Source: Streptomyces sp. HmicA12 (GTDB lineage Bacteria; Actinomycetota; Actinomycetes; Streptomycetales; Streptomycetaceae). Taken from it: 64,000 nt of DNA. The position numbers were made by a program, and so were the translations under genes. How positions within the stretch are numbered: position 1 is the stretch's first letter; each line of letters begins with the position of its first letter. Positions 17,252-25,785 of this stretch are shown here, piece by piece. A model generated the notes under the pieces. The model had not been told where the DNA came from. It saw only the letters and a program-made list of their open reading frames with translations, and searched no databases. Where the stretch lies: assembly GCF_000373565.1 (NCBI RefSeq), contig NZ_KB891807.1, positions 82,186 to 146,185 of the forward strand. Direction: 5' to 3'.

Positions 17252-18088
17252 ATGGCGAACTACACCGCCGCTGACGTCAAGAAGCTCCGTGAGCTCACGG
17301 GCGCCGGCATGATGGACTGCAAGAAGGCGCTCGACGAGGCCGAGGGCGTCGTCGACAAGGCCGTCGAGGCGCTCCGTATCAAGGGCCAGAAGGGCGTCGC
17401 CAAGCGCGAGGGCCGCTCTGCCGAGAACGGTGCCGTCGTCTCCCTCATCGCCGACGACAACACCTCCGGTGTCATCGTCGAGCTGAAGTGCGAGACGGAC
17501 TTCGTCGCCAAGGGTGAGAAGTTCCAGTCGGTCGCCAACGAGCTCGCCGCGCACGTCGCCAAGACGTCGCCCGCCGACCTCGAGGCCCTGCTCGCCTCCG
17601 AGATCGAGGCCGGCAAGACCGTCCAGGCGTACGTCGACGAGGCCAACGCCAACCTCGGCGAGAAGATCGTCCTGGACCGCTTCGCGCAGTTCTCCGGCGC
17701 CTACGTCACCGCGTACATGCACCGCACCATGCCCGACCTGCCCCCGCAGATCGGTGTTCTGGTCGAGCTGGACAAGGCCGACGCCGACCTCGCCAAGGGT
17801 GTGGCTCAGCACATCGCCGCCTTCGCGCCGAAGTACCTCACCAAGGACGACGTCCCGGCCGAGGTCGTCGAGACCGAGCGTCGCGTCGCCGAGGAGACCA
17901 CCCGCGCCGAGGGCAAGCCCGAGGCCGCGCTCCCGAAGATCGTCGAGGGTCGCGTCAACGGCTTCTTCAAGGAGGCCACTCTCCTCGGTCAGCCGTACGC
18001 GCTCGACAACAAGAAGTCGGTCGAGAAGGTCCTCCAGGAGGCCGGTGTCACCCTGAAGCGCTTCTCGCGCATCAAGGTCGGCATCTGA
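17252..18088 (+). CDS. tsf: Elongation factor Ts
   Basis: EF-Ts exchanges GDP for GTP on EF-Tu. The 278-residue protein begins MANYTAADVKKLRELTGAG and has both signature regions, MMDCKKALDEAEGVVDKAV and ELKCETDFVAKGEKF (the TDFVA motif that contacts EF-Tu). Length is normal for actinobacteria. ATG 17252 is preceded by AGAGAGAAAACC. It lies directly after rpsB, as in most bacteria. Confidence 0.97.
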   Translation: MANYTAADVKKLRELTGAGMMDCKKALDEAEGVVDKAVEALRIKGQKGVAKREGRSAENGAVVSLIADDNTSGVIVELKCETDFVAKGEKFQSVANELAAHVAKTSPADLEALLASEIEAGKTVQAYVDEANANLGEKIVLDRFAQFSGAYVTAYMHRTMPDLPPQIGVLVELDKADADLAKGVAQHIAAFAPKYLTKDDVPAEVVETERRVAEETTRAEGKPEAALPKIVEGRVNGFFKEATLLGQPYALDNKKSVEKVLQEAGVTLKRFSRIKVGI

Positions 18089-18271
18089 GTCCGTACCGCG
18101 ACCGACGCGAGACCCGGCTAGGGTCGACAGCAGTCGTCCGCGTACTCGCGGGAGCACGCACCGGACGACCGCAGTTGTGACGAGGAGGCCATTGCCGCGC
18201 ATGGGATGCGAACCACCCCATCGGCAGTGGCCTTCTTCGTATGTGTGCCAAGCAAGAAGAGGCGAGAATCC

Positions 18272-19045
18272 ATGACCAGCACCCAGGCAGCCGACAAGAG
18301 CGACAAGAGCGACGACGGCAAAGGCGCGGGGCGCTTTCTGCTGAAGCTTTCCGGCGAGGCGTTCGCCGGTGGCGGGGGTCTGGGTGTCGACCCCGACGTG
18401 GTGCACGCCATCGCGCGTGAGATCGCGGCCGTCGTCCGCGACGGCGCGCAGGTCGCCGTCGTCATCGGCGGCGGCAACTTCTTCCGCGGTGCCGAGCTCC
18501 AGCAGCGCGGCATGGACCGGGCCCGCTCGGACTACATGGGCATGCTCGGTACGGTCATGAACTGCCTGGCCCTCCAGGACTTCCTGGAGAAGGAGGGCAT
18601 CGACAGCCGCGTCCAGACCGCCATCACGATGGGCCAGGTCGCCGAGCCGTACATCCCGCTGCGTGCCGTGCGCCACCTGGAGAAGGGCCGCGTCGTCATC
18701 TTCGGCGCCGGTATGGGCATGCCGTACTTCTCCACCGACACCACCGCCGCGCAGCGCGCCCTGGAGATCGACGCCGAGGCGCTGCTCATGGGCAAGAACG
18801 GTGTCGACGGCGTCTACGACTCGGACCCCAAGACCAACCCCGAGGCCGTGAAGTTCGACGCGCTCAGCTACGGCGAGGTCATCACGCGCGACCTGAAGGT
18901 CGCCGACATGACCGCGATCACCCTGTGCCGCGACAACAAGCTTCCGATCCTCGTCTTCGAGCTCCTCGCGTCGGGCAATATCGCGCGCGCCGTCAAGGGT
19001 GAGAAGATCGGGACGCTCGTGGGCGAGCAGGGCACCCGCGCCTGA
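18272..19045 (+). CDS. pyrH: UMP kinase
   Basis: PyrH phosphorylates UMP to UDP. The 257-residue amino-acid-kinase-fold protein has a short Lys/Asp/Ser-rich N-extension, then [14 protein letters not shown] and [13 protein letters not shown]. The nucleotide-binding block is [12 protein letters not shown] near residue 178. ATG 18272 with AAGAGGCGAG upstream gives the usual length. A 183-base gap from tsf suggests its own promoter; frr follows. Confidence 0.96.
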   Translation: MTSTQAADKSDKSDDGKGAGRFLLKLSGEAFAGGGGLGVDPDVVHAIAREIAAVVRDGAQVAVVIGGGNFFRGAELQQRGMDRARSDYMGMLGTVMNCLALQDFLEKEGIDSRVQTAITMGQVAEPYIPLRAVRHLEKGRVVIFGAGMGMPYFSTDTTAAQRALEIDAEALLMGKNGVDGVYDSDPKTNPEAVKFDALSYGEVITRDLKVADMTAITLCRDNKLPILVFELLASGNIARAVKGEKIGTLVGEQGTRA

Positions 19046-19202
19046 TCCTCACGTCCGTAACGTCCCGAGAGGGATGGACAATGTCCTGCCGGTCGGACAC
19101 CGTGCAAGGACACCGCAGGAAACCGCGCAGGACAAAGACACACGACGCAGCCGGCCGCCCCCGTGCAAGCCGGGCCTCACTCAAGACACGCAGGAGCAAG
19201 TG

Positions 19203-19760
19203 GTGATCGAAGAGACCCTCCTCGAGGCCGAGGAGAAGATGGAGAAGGCCGTCGTGGTCGCCAAGGAGGACTTCGCGGCGATCCGCACCGGTCGTGCGCA
19301 CCCGGCGATGTTCAACAAGATCGTGGCCGACTACTACGGCGCGCTGACGCCGATCAACCAGCTGGCCTCGTTCTCGGTTCCCGAGCCGCGGATGGCCGTG
19401 GTGACCCCGTTCGACAAGAGCGCGCTGCGCAACATCGAGCAGGCGATCCGGGACTCCGACCTGGGCGTCAACCCGAGCAACGACGGCAACATCATTCGTG
19501 TGACGTTCCCCGAGCTCACCGAGGAGCGCCGTCGCGACTACATCAAGGTCGCCAAGGGCAAGGCGGAGGACAGCAAGGTGTCCATCCGCTCCGTCCGTCG
19601 CAAGGCCAAGGAAGCCATCGACAAGGCGATCAAGGACGGCGACATCGGCGAGGACGAGGGCCGTCGCGGCGAGAAGGAGCTGGACGACACCACCTCCAAG
19701 TACGTGGCCCAGGTCGACGAGCTGCTCAAGCACAAGGAAGCCGAGCTGCTCGAAGTCTGA
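19203..19760 (+). CDS. frr: Ribosome recycling factor
   Basis: RRF with EF-G splits post-termination ribosomes. The 185-residue product matches the family's fixed length. It contains [36 protein letters not shown] and [18 protein letters not shown]. The start is GTG 19203 with CAGGAGC upstream. It sits in the conserved pyrH-frr-cdsA order. Confidence 0.97.
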   Translation: MIEETLLEAEEKMEKAVVVAKEDFAAIRTGRAHPAMFNKIVADYYGALTPINQLASFSVPEPRMAVVTPFDKSALRNIEQAIRDSDLGVNPSNDGNIIRVTFPELTEERRRDYIKVAKGKAEDSKVSIRSVRRKAKEAIDKAIKDGDIGEDEGRRGEKELDDTTSKYVAQVDELLKHKEAELLEV

Positions 19761-19792
19761 GCGAGCGCGGAACATCGAGGTTCGAGGAATCC

Positions 19793-20986
19793 GTGAACGA
19801 CTCTTCCTGGGGGGCGCCGCAGACCGGGCCCGGGTACTGGGGGCCCGCTGATCAGGACCGGGCCCCGGCAGGTCCCGCGTACGGTCAGGGCCCCTCGTAC
19901 GACCAGGGACGCGCTCCGGCGGGTCCCGCGTACGAACGGCACGCGGTTGAGGAGACTCGGCCCATGCCCATCGTGCCCGATATGCCCGACGTGCCCGCCG
20001 GTGGCGGTGACAACCAGGACGACCGGGGGGCTGCTCGGCTGAGTGGCCCCCTGTTCCGCGACGAGTCGGCCGCCCCGCAGGCGCCGCCCTCTCCGCAGAC
20101 CGGCCCGCAGGAGCCCATGACCGGCGCAGCGCCGCAGCCTCAGCCCCCCGTCCAGCCCCAGCCCCAGAAGAAGAGCGCGGGGCGTGATCTCGGGGCGGCC
20201 ATAGGGGTCGGTGTCGGGCTCGGCGCGGTGATCATCGCGTCGCTGTTCATCGTCAAGGCGGTCTTCGTCGGGGTGATAGCGGTCGCCGTCGTGGTCGGCC
20301 TGTGGGAGCTCACCTCCCGGCTCGAGGAGCGCAAGGGCATCAAGGCGCCGCTCGTGCCGCTGGCCGTCGGCGGCGCGGCGATGGTCGTCGCCGGGTACGT
20401 CCGGGGGCCCGAGGGTGCCTGGGTGGCGATGGCGCTGACCGCGCTCGCGGTCCTGGTGTGGCGGATGACCGAGCCGCCCGAGGGCTACCTGAAGGACGTC
20501 ACGGCGGGGGTCTTCGCGGCCTTCTACGTGCCCTTCCTCGCCACGTTCGTCGCCATGATGCTCACCGCGGACGACGGGGCCTGGCGGGTCCTGACCTTCC
20601 TGATCCTGACCGTGGTCAGCGACACCGGTGCCTACGCGATCGGCTGGCGCTTCGGCAAGCACAAGCTCGCGCCCCGCATCAGCCCCGGAAAGACCCGGGA
20701 GGGACTGGTCGGCGCGGTGTCGTTCGCGATGGTGGCGGGCGTGCTGTGCATGCAGTTCCTGATCGACGACGGGACCTGGTGGCAGGGCCTGATCATCGGC
20801 GCCTGCGTCGCGGCGAGCGCGACTCTCGGCGACCTCGGCGAGTCCATGATCAAGCGGGACCTCGGCATCAAGGACATGGGGACGCTGCTGCCGGGCCACG
20901 GCGGAATCATGGACCGCCTGGACTCCTTGCTGCCCACGGCGCCTGTGGTGTGGTTGCTGTTGGTGTTGTTCGTCGGGTCGGGCTGA
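19793..20986 (+). CDS. cdsA: Phosphatidate cytidylyltransferase (CDP-diacylglycerol synthase)
   Basis: CdsA makes CDP-diacylglycerol, the precursor of membrane phospholipids. The 397-residue protein has a long Gly/Pro/Gln-rich cytoplasmic N-terminus (about 130 residues) and then about eight membrane helices. The CDS signature near the end reads SMIKRDLGIKDMGTLLPGHG followed by GIMDRLD, with the metal-binding Asp residues. The start GTG 19793 lies 32 bases after frr with GAGGAAT upstream. A terminator follows. Confidence 0.95.
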   Translation: MNDSSWGAPQTGPGYWGPADQDRAPAGPAYGQGPSYDQGRAPAGPAYERHAVEETRPMPIVPDMPDVPAGGGDNQDDRGAARLSGPLFRDESAAPQAPPSPQTGPQEPMTGAAPQPQPPVQPQPQKKSAGRDLGAAIGVGVGLGAVIIASLFIVKAVFVGVIAVAVVVGLWELTSRLEERKGIKAPLVPLAVGGAAMVVAGYVRGPEGAWVAMALTALAVLVWRMTEPPEGYLKDVTAGVFAAFYVPFLATFVAMMLTADDGAWRVLTFLILTVVSDTGAYAIGWRFGKHKLAPRISPGKTREGLVGAVSFAMVAGVLCMQFLIDDGTWWQGLIIGACVAASATLGDLGESMIKRDLGIKDMGTLLPGHGGIMDRLDSLLPTAPVVWLLLVLFVGSG

Positions 20987-21006
20987 CCTCCACGCCGATC
21001 CTTTAC

Positions 21007-21034
21007 GAGCCCCTGCCCTCTTCGGGCGGGGGCT
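21007..21034 (+). terminator. Intrinsic terminator after cdsA
   Basis: GAGCCCCTGCCC pairs with GGGCGGGGGCTC across a 4-base TCTT loop, with one T-G pair. It ends the pyrH-frr-cdsA block and separates the conserved region from the variable genes downstream. Confidence 0.75.
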
Positions 21035-21130
21035 CGCGGCGTCTTCGTGCGCCGGGGACCGCAACCGCGGGCTGAGCGGACGCGTCACTTGCGACAGAAC
21101 CGAGTCCTACGCCTCCGTGGAGAGCCTCCG

Positions 21131-21817
21131 TTGCCACCATTGCCCCAGCCACCCTTGCCGCCGGCGCTCCACCCGTTGCGGGGGCAGTCCCTGGCCGTCC
21201 GGGTCCGGCGGACGTTCCGCTCGCGCAAAGCCCTGTCGGGCGTCACGCAGTGGTTCATCGACTGGGGCGTGCCGATCGCCCTGCTCGTCGGGTGCGTCTG
21301 GGTGTTCGGCGCCGGCCGCTCCGAGAAGGGCTGGAGCGGCATCTACCGGGTGTTCACGCTCATCGACAGGCCCGCGCACATGCTGTCCTGGGGCGCGTCG
21401 GTGATCGGCTGGCTACTGGTGCCCGCCCTGATCGGTGGGGTCGCCGGTCATGTGATCGCCACCCGGATGCAGCGGGTCAAGGACATCGCCACCAACCACC
21501 TCTTCCAGCAGCGGCCCCTGAGCCGGCGCCTCAAGCTCCCGGGCCGGATCGCTTTCCTCGAGTCACTGCACATGAAGAGCGCGGTGGACCAGGAATTCCT
21601 GGACCGCTATGTGAGGAGGGCGCACGCGGGAGACTGGAAGAAGGCCCAGGACCACTGGGAGGTCCTCGTCAGGGACGTGCTGTGCACGGTCGAACTGGCA
21701 GACCTGGACCGCACGGAGGCGCTCACCTCCGCCGAGAGCTTCGCCCGCGCGGTGATGTGGATGACGGCCTACCAGGACAAGTGCCTCGTGTGCACCGCTC
21801 GCGCCAACCAGCCCTGA
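21131..21817 (+). CDS. DUF6313-like membrane protein of unknown function
   Basis: The protein opens with a Pro/Leu-rich stretch and has two membrane helices. The first is around DWGVPIALLVGCVWVFGA, and the second, VIGWLLVPALIGGVAGHVIA, resembles DUF6313 family proteins. A soluble, mixed-charge C-terminal region of about 115 residues follows. GGAGAG at 21119-21124 is well placed for a TTG start at 21131; a GTG at 21047 would add 28 Arg-rich residues lacking support. It begins the poorly conserved pocket downstream of cdsA. Role unknown; DUF6313 assignment is from memory. Confidence 0.6.
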   Translation: MPPLPQPPLPPALHPLRGQSLAVRVRRTFRSRKALSGVTQWFIDWGVPIALLVGCVWVFGAGRSEKGWSGIYRVFTLIDRPAHMLSWGASVIGWLLVPALIGGVAGHVIATRMQRVKDIATNHLFQQRPLSRRLKLPGRIAFLESLHMKSAVDQEFLDRYVRRAHAGDWKKAQDHWEVLVRDVLCTVELADLDRTEALTSAESFARAVMWMTAYQDKCLVCTARANQP

Positions 21818-21839
21818 CCCTGCCGAAGGGACCGTTCCC

Positions 21840-22124
21840 ATGCAGACACGAAGTGCCGTCGAGATCGCCCGCGCCGCCCTGCGCGACCTCTTCCCCACCG
21901 CTCCCGAGGACGGTTTGGACGAAGGGGCACGACACCTCACCCGCTGGGGGATCGAGGGACATGGGACCAACCTCGGCAGTGCGGAAGCCGCGCTCATGTA
22001 CCTGGACCTGGTACAGGCATCACAGGAGAGCTACGACTTCGTGCCCGACGATGTCGCACGCGCCGCCGAAATGGGCGAAGCGTCGCGGACCTGGCGGGCT
22101 CCGTCGCGGACCCGTCGAGGGTGA
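21840..22124 (+). CDS. Small hypothetical protein, 94 residues
   Basis: A short acidic, helix-rich protein beginning MQTRSAVEIARAALRDLF. GAAGGGA precedes ATG 21840, and the gene lies 22 bases after the DUF6313-like gene, so the two are probably co-transcribed. The last 15 residues become Arg/Ser/Thr-rich, which may mean the real C-terminus has been altered. No family recognised. Confidence 0.5.
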   Translation: MQTRSAVEIARAALRDLFPTAPEDGLDEGARHLTRWGIEGHGTNLGSAEAALMYLDLVQASQESYDFVPDDVARAAEMGEASRTWRAPSRTRRG

Positions 22125-22166
22125 TGAGCCCGGGTGAGCGCAGAACACTCAGCAGACAATGACGGC

Positions 22167-22735
22167 ATGACGTTGACGGTTTGGGTCGGTGACTGGCAGA
22201 TCCAGTGCTGTGGAGCGCCCTTCGCACCCGGCGATGTCGTCTCGTGGCAGTTGCCGGAGATCGATCCAGAGGATCACGCCGATGTCGTCGGGGCGAGCGG
22301 GCGGCGGAGATCAACTTTCGCGAGGAGCATCACGGCCAGGAGGAAGTGAAGGCGTCGACTCGGTTGCGGGTCCTGACCGTCACGGAAGTGCACTGCCGAT
22401 ACGAGGTCCCCGCAGGCAGCACGTCCAACGTGCAGCACCCGGTGTCGGGGACGACCGTCCTGGTTCCTGTCAGGAAGGCGGACGGGTGGGCAGACGCTCG
22501 CCCAGGCGTCAGCTTCGCCCTGGCCGCGGCGGAGGCCCAGGCACCCAATGACGCGGACGAGGAGTATCTGCGGTCGTCTTGTTGGCCGGAGGTCGTGGCC
22601 GTCGCCGGGCGACTCGCTCACGTCATGGTCTGTAACGACCTGGGAGAACTCGTCGCACTGCACGAGTCCGAGACCGGGGATCAGCCGACCGACCAGGCCT
22701 CTCCAGGGCAGGGCAAGGAGTGTCCCACTGCGTGA
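22167..22735 (+). pseudogene. DUF6578-type protein gene broken by a frameshift
   Basis: ATG 22167 opens MTLTVWVGDWQIQCCGAPF followed by a segment rich in Asp/Glu, which resembles the start of DUF6578 proteins. At about 22291-22300 the continuation moves to another frame: RAAEINFREEHHGQEE, then TVTEVHCRYEVPAG and ADGWADARPG, all expected later parts of the same family. Restoring a single base near GGGGCGAGCGG would join both halves. The original frame ends 22349. Either the gene is inactivated or the sequence has an error. The family match is from memory. Confidence 0.65.
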
Positions 22736-22866
22736 CAGCCGCGACGCACAGCCGCGAACAGCCGTTGACGTCCCGGGCCAACAGCGCAGGTGACAGGCGC
22801 GGCAGCCCAAGGGCAGCGCTCACCTCGAGTTGCCTCGGGGCGAAGCGGTCGCGGCGAAATGGGGTG

Positions 22867-23199
22867 TCAGGGCCGCAAGCGAACGAATCCGTCGGACTGG
22901 TCCAGGTGGAACGGCGAACCCGGACGCGTCGGGTGCCAGCCCTGGGCGAGGGCCGACGTGATGGCGGTGCTGACATCGCTGGGCAGCACCGCGGTGCTCG
23001 GCACTCCGAACCAGTTGCCGGCATGCGGCTGGTTCGTCGTGACGACGAGGGTCGTGCCGGGATGGTCCGCATGCTCCACCGCGTACGTGCACGGCGACCA
23101 GCAATGGCCCTGGCTATAGGTCGGCCGCTGGCGCAGGCGCCAGCGATAAGTCGTGCCGTTGACGACGATGCGTCGCGAACCCTTGCGGCCGATAGCCAT
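22867..23199 (-). CDS. Conserved actinobacterial hypothetical protein, 110 residues
   Basis: A compact protein starting [20 protein letters not shown] with repeated Arg/Trp, a conserved-looking [15 protein letters not shown] block and a C-terminal [12 protein letters not shown] have seen similar small proteins across actinomycetes, but no function is known. It has no signal peptide or membrane helix. ATG 23199 is preceded by a G-run. It is transcribed convergently with the DUF6578 remnant and divergently from rlmN. Confidence 0.6.
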   Translation of the reverse strand: MAIGRKGSRRIVVNGTTYRWRLRQRPTYSQGHCWSPCTYAVEHADHPGTTLVVTTNQPHAGNWFGVPSTAVLPSDVSTAITSALAQGWHPTRPGSPFHLDQSDGFVRLRP

Positions 23200-23384
23200 G
23201 GAGGGCCCCCGTTCCCTGGACTGGCCGCGATGCTAGCTGGTCAGAGCATGAGCGAGCCGAGAGTCCTGGGCCGCCCCCGGGCCGTCCGAGGCCGCTCAAC
23301 AGTGACCAGCGTCGACCGCCAGTGACAAGGGCCCAACCTGCCGACCCCAGGTCACGCCCATTTGTCTGCGACACTGGTACAGCC

Positions 23385-24491
23385 ATGCCTAAGCCCGGAG
23401 AACTCACTTTCGTCGCCCCCCGCGGAGCCAAGAAGCCGCCGCGGCACCTCGCCGACCTCACGCCCGCCGAGCGCAAGGAAGCCGTTGCCGCGATCGGTGA
23501 GAAGCCGTTTCGCGCCAAGCAGCTTTCGCAGCACTACTTCGCGCGGTACGCGCACGACCCGGCCGAGTGGACCGATATCCCCGCCGGTTCGCGCGAGAAG
23601 CTGCGGGAGGCACTGCTTCCCGAGCTGATGACCGTCGTGCGGCATCTGTCGACCGACCAGGACACCACCCGCAAGACCTTGTGGCGGCTGTTCGACGGGA
23701 CGCTCGTCGAGTCCGTGCTCATGCGGTATCCGGACCGGGTGACGATGTGCATCTCGTCGCAGGCCGGGTGCGGTATGAACTGCCCGTTCTGTGCCACCGG
23801 GCAGGCCGGTCTCGACCGGAACCTGTCGACCGGCGAGATCGTGCACCAGATCGTCGATGGAATGCGGGCCTTGCGGGACGGGGAGATCCCCGGTGGGCCG
23901 GCCCGGCTGAGCAACATCGTGTTCATGGGGATGGGCGAGCCGCTCGCCAACTACAAGCGCGTCGTGCAGTCGATTCGCGCGCTCACCGATCCCGAGCCGG
24001 ACGGCCTCGGACTCAGCCAGCGCGGCATCACCGTGTCGACGGTCGGGCTCGTGCCCGCCATCCACCGGTTCGCCGACGAGGGCTTCAAGTGCCGGCTCGC
24101 CATCTCGCTGCACGCGCCCGACGACGAGCTGCGCGACACTCTCGTACCCGTCAATACGCGGTGGAAGGTGCGGGAGGTGTTGGACGCGGGATGGGAGTAC
24201 GCGGCCCGGTCCGGGCGCCGGCTGTCCATCGAGTACGCGCTGATCCGCGACATCAACGACCAGGCGTGGCGCGGTGACCGGCTCGGGCGGCTGCTCAGGG
24301 GCAAGCCCGTGCACGTCAATCTCATTCCGCTGAACCCGACGCCCGGGTCGAAGTGGACCGCGTCGCGGCCCGAGGACGAGAAGGCGTTCGTCGAGGCCAT
24401 CGCCGCGCACGGGGTGCCGGTGACCGTCCGGGACACCCGCGGTCAGGAGATCGACGGGGCGTGTGGTCAGCTCGCCGCCACCGAGCGGTAG
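23385..24491 (+). CDS. rlmN: 23S rRNA/tRNA (adenine-C2)-methyltransferase RlmN
   Basis: This radical-SAM enzyme methylates A2503 of 23S rRNA and A37 of some tRNAs. The 368-residue protein has the iron-sulfur motif CGMNCPFC (Cys129, 133, 136), the GGGE-like MGMGEPLAN block, and the catalytic Cys360 in GACGQLA. There is no ribosome binding site; a GACACT hexamer lies nine bases upstream of ATG 23385, compatible with a leaderless message. Length is typical. Confidence 0.94.
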   Translation: MPKPGELTFVAPRGAKKPPRHLADLTPAERKEAVAAIGEKPFRAKQLSQHYFARYAHDPAEWTDIPAGSREKLREALLPELMTVVRHLSTDQDTTRKTLWRLFDGTLVESVLMRYPDRVTMCISSQAGCGMNCPFCATGQAGLDRNLSTGEIVHQIVDGMRALRDGEIPGGPARLSNIVFMGMGEPLANYKRVVQSIRALTDPEPDGLGLSQRGITVSTVGLVPAIHRFADEGFKCRLAISLHAPDDELRDTLVPVNTRWKVREVLDAGWEYAARSGRRLSIEYALIRDINDQAWRGDRLGRLLRGKPVHVNLIPLNPTPGSKWTASRPEDEKAFVEAIAAHGVPVTVRDTRGQEIDGACGQLAATER

Positions 24492-24520
24492 CCTGGGGCC
24501 CGTACCTACATCTGCATATT

Positions 24521-24610
24521 CCGACAGGGGAGCGCCACAGCGCTGAGAGTGCGGTAGCGACCGCAGACCCTCTGAACCTTGCCCAGGTCATTCTGGGTAG
24601 GAAGTTCGGT
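24521..24610 (+). promoter_or_regulatory. TPP riboswitch (thi box)
   Basis: The leader contains the conserved TPP aptamer blocks: GCGCTGAGAGTGCGG, then ACCCTCTGAACCTTG, then CCAGGTCATTCTGGGTAGG and a closing GAAGTTCGG that pairs back to the start. These match the P2-P5 arrangement of the thi box. It controls the thiamine transporter genes immediately downstream: thiamine pyrophosphate binding would switch them off. Confidence 0.93.
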
Positions 24611-24628
24611 CATCACTCAAGCTGTTGC

Positions 24629-24665
24629 GCCCTGCCCGGGGACCGCGAAGGTCTCCGGGCAGGGC
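24629..24665 (+). terminator. Expression-platform hairpin of the TPP riboswitch
   Basis: An 11-bp stem (GCCCTGCCCGG at 24629-24639, complement at 24655-24665) lies 19 bases after the aptamer. It can act as a transcription terminator when TPP is bound; the downstream T content is low, as often in Streptomyces. The thiB ribosome binding site (AGGAGG) lies about 25 bases further on and is not covered, which favours transcriptional rather than translational control. Confidence 0.7.
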
Positions 24666-24702
24666 CGCGTCTCTTCCTGGCCACCCCCAGGAGGAAAACC
24701 AA

Positions 24703-25785
24703 GTGAGCAAGAAGACGTACGTGGCCGCCGTGGTCGGCCTCGGTCTTGTCACGCTGTCCGCGTGCGGGTCGTCGTCCGACGAGTCCGGGTCCGGCGGATC
24801 CGACTCCAAGACCGTCACCCTCGTCAGCCACAGTTCATGGGCCGTCTCCGACGACGTACTGAAGGACTTCGAGAAGAAGTCCGGGTACACGGTGAAGGTC
24901 CTGAAGGACGGCGACGCGGGCGAGGCCGTCAACAAGGCCATCCTGTCCAAGGGCAATCCGCAGGGCGACGTCTTCTTCGGCGTCGACAACACCCTGCTGT
25001 CGCGGGCCCTCGACAACGGGATCTTCTCCTCGTACGAGGCCCAGGGGCTGAGCGAGGTGAAGAGCCAGTATCAGCTCGACGCCGGGAAGCACCGTGTCAC
25101 GCCGGTCGACACCGGTGACATCTGCGTCAACTACGACAAGAAGTACTTCGAGCAGCACGACCTGACGCCGCCCTCGTCCTTCGCCGATCTGACGAAGGCT
25201 GAGTACAAGGACCTGCTCGTCACCGAGAACGCGTCGACGTCGTCGCCCGGGCTCGGATTCCTGCTGGGCTCGGCCGCGCAGTACGGCGACGACGGCTGGC
25301 AGGCGTACTGGAAGAAGCTCAAGGCCAACGGCGTCAAGGTCGTCGACGGCTGGGACCAGGCGTACAACGAGGAGTTCAGCGGCAGCGCCGGCGGCAAGAA
25401 GGCCGGGGGCGAGCGGCCGCTCGTCGTGTCGTACGCCTCCTCCCCGCCGGCCGAGGCGATCTACTCCGACCCGCAGCCGAAGACCTCGCCGGTCGGGGTC
25501 GCGAAGGGCACCTGCTTCCGGCAGGTCGAGTTCGCGGGGCTGCTCGACGGGGCCAGGAACGAGAAGGGCGGGCAGGCGCTCGTCGACTTCCTGATCTCCA
25601 AGGAGTTCCAGGAGGACATGCCGCTCAACATGTTCGTCGACCCGGTGACGAAGAACGCCACCGCGCCCGCCGCGTACACCAGGTACGCGGTGCCGGTCGA
25701 CGACCCGAAGACGATGGAGCCGCGGAAGATCGCGGACAACCGTGACGAGTGGGTCAAGTCGTGGACGTCGCTCGTACTCAAGTAG
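24703..25785 (+). CDS. thiB: Thiamine ABC transporter substrate-binding lipoprotein
   Basis: The 360-residue protein has a short signal peptide with lipobox LSAC, so it is anchored outside the membrane. The rest is a periplasmic-binding fold with TLVSHSSWAVSDD, GDVFFGVDNTLLSRAL and TPVDTGDICVNYDK, all matching the ThiB family. GTG 24703 with AGGAGGAAAACC upstream is clear. It is the first gene after the TPP riboswitch and overlaps thiP. Confidence 0.93.
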   Translation: MSKKTYVAAVVGLGLVTLSACGSSSDESGSGGSDSKTVTLVSHSSWAVSDDVLKDFEKKSGYTVKVLKDGDAGEAVNKAILSKGNPQGDVFFGVDNTLLSRALDNGIFSSYEAQGLSEVKSQYQLDAGKHRVTPVDTGDICVNYDKKYFEQHDLTPPSSFADLTKAEYKDLLVTENASTSSPGLGFLLGSAAQYGDDGWQAYWKKLKANGVKVVDGWDQAYNEEFSGSAGGKKAGGERPLVVSYASSPPAEAIYSDPQPKTSPVGVAKGTCFRQVEFAGLLDGARNEKGGQALVDFLISKEFQEDMPLNMFVDPVTKNATAPAAYTRYAVPVDDPKTMEPRKIADNRDEWVKSWTSLVLK

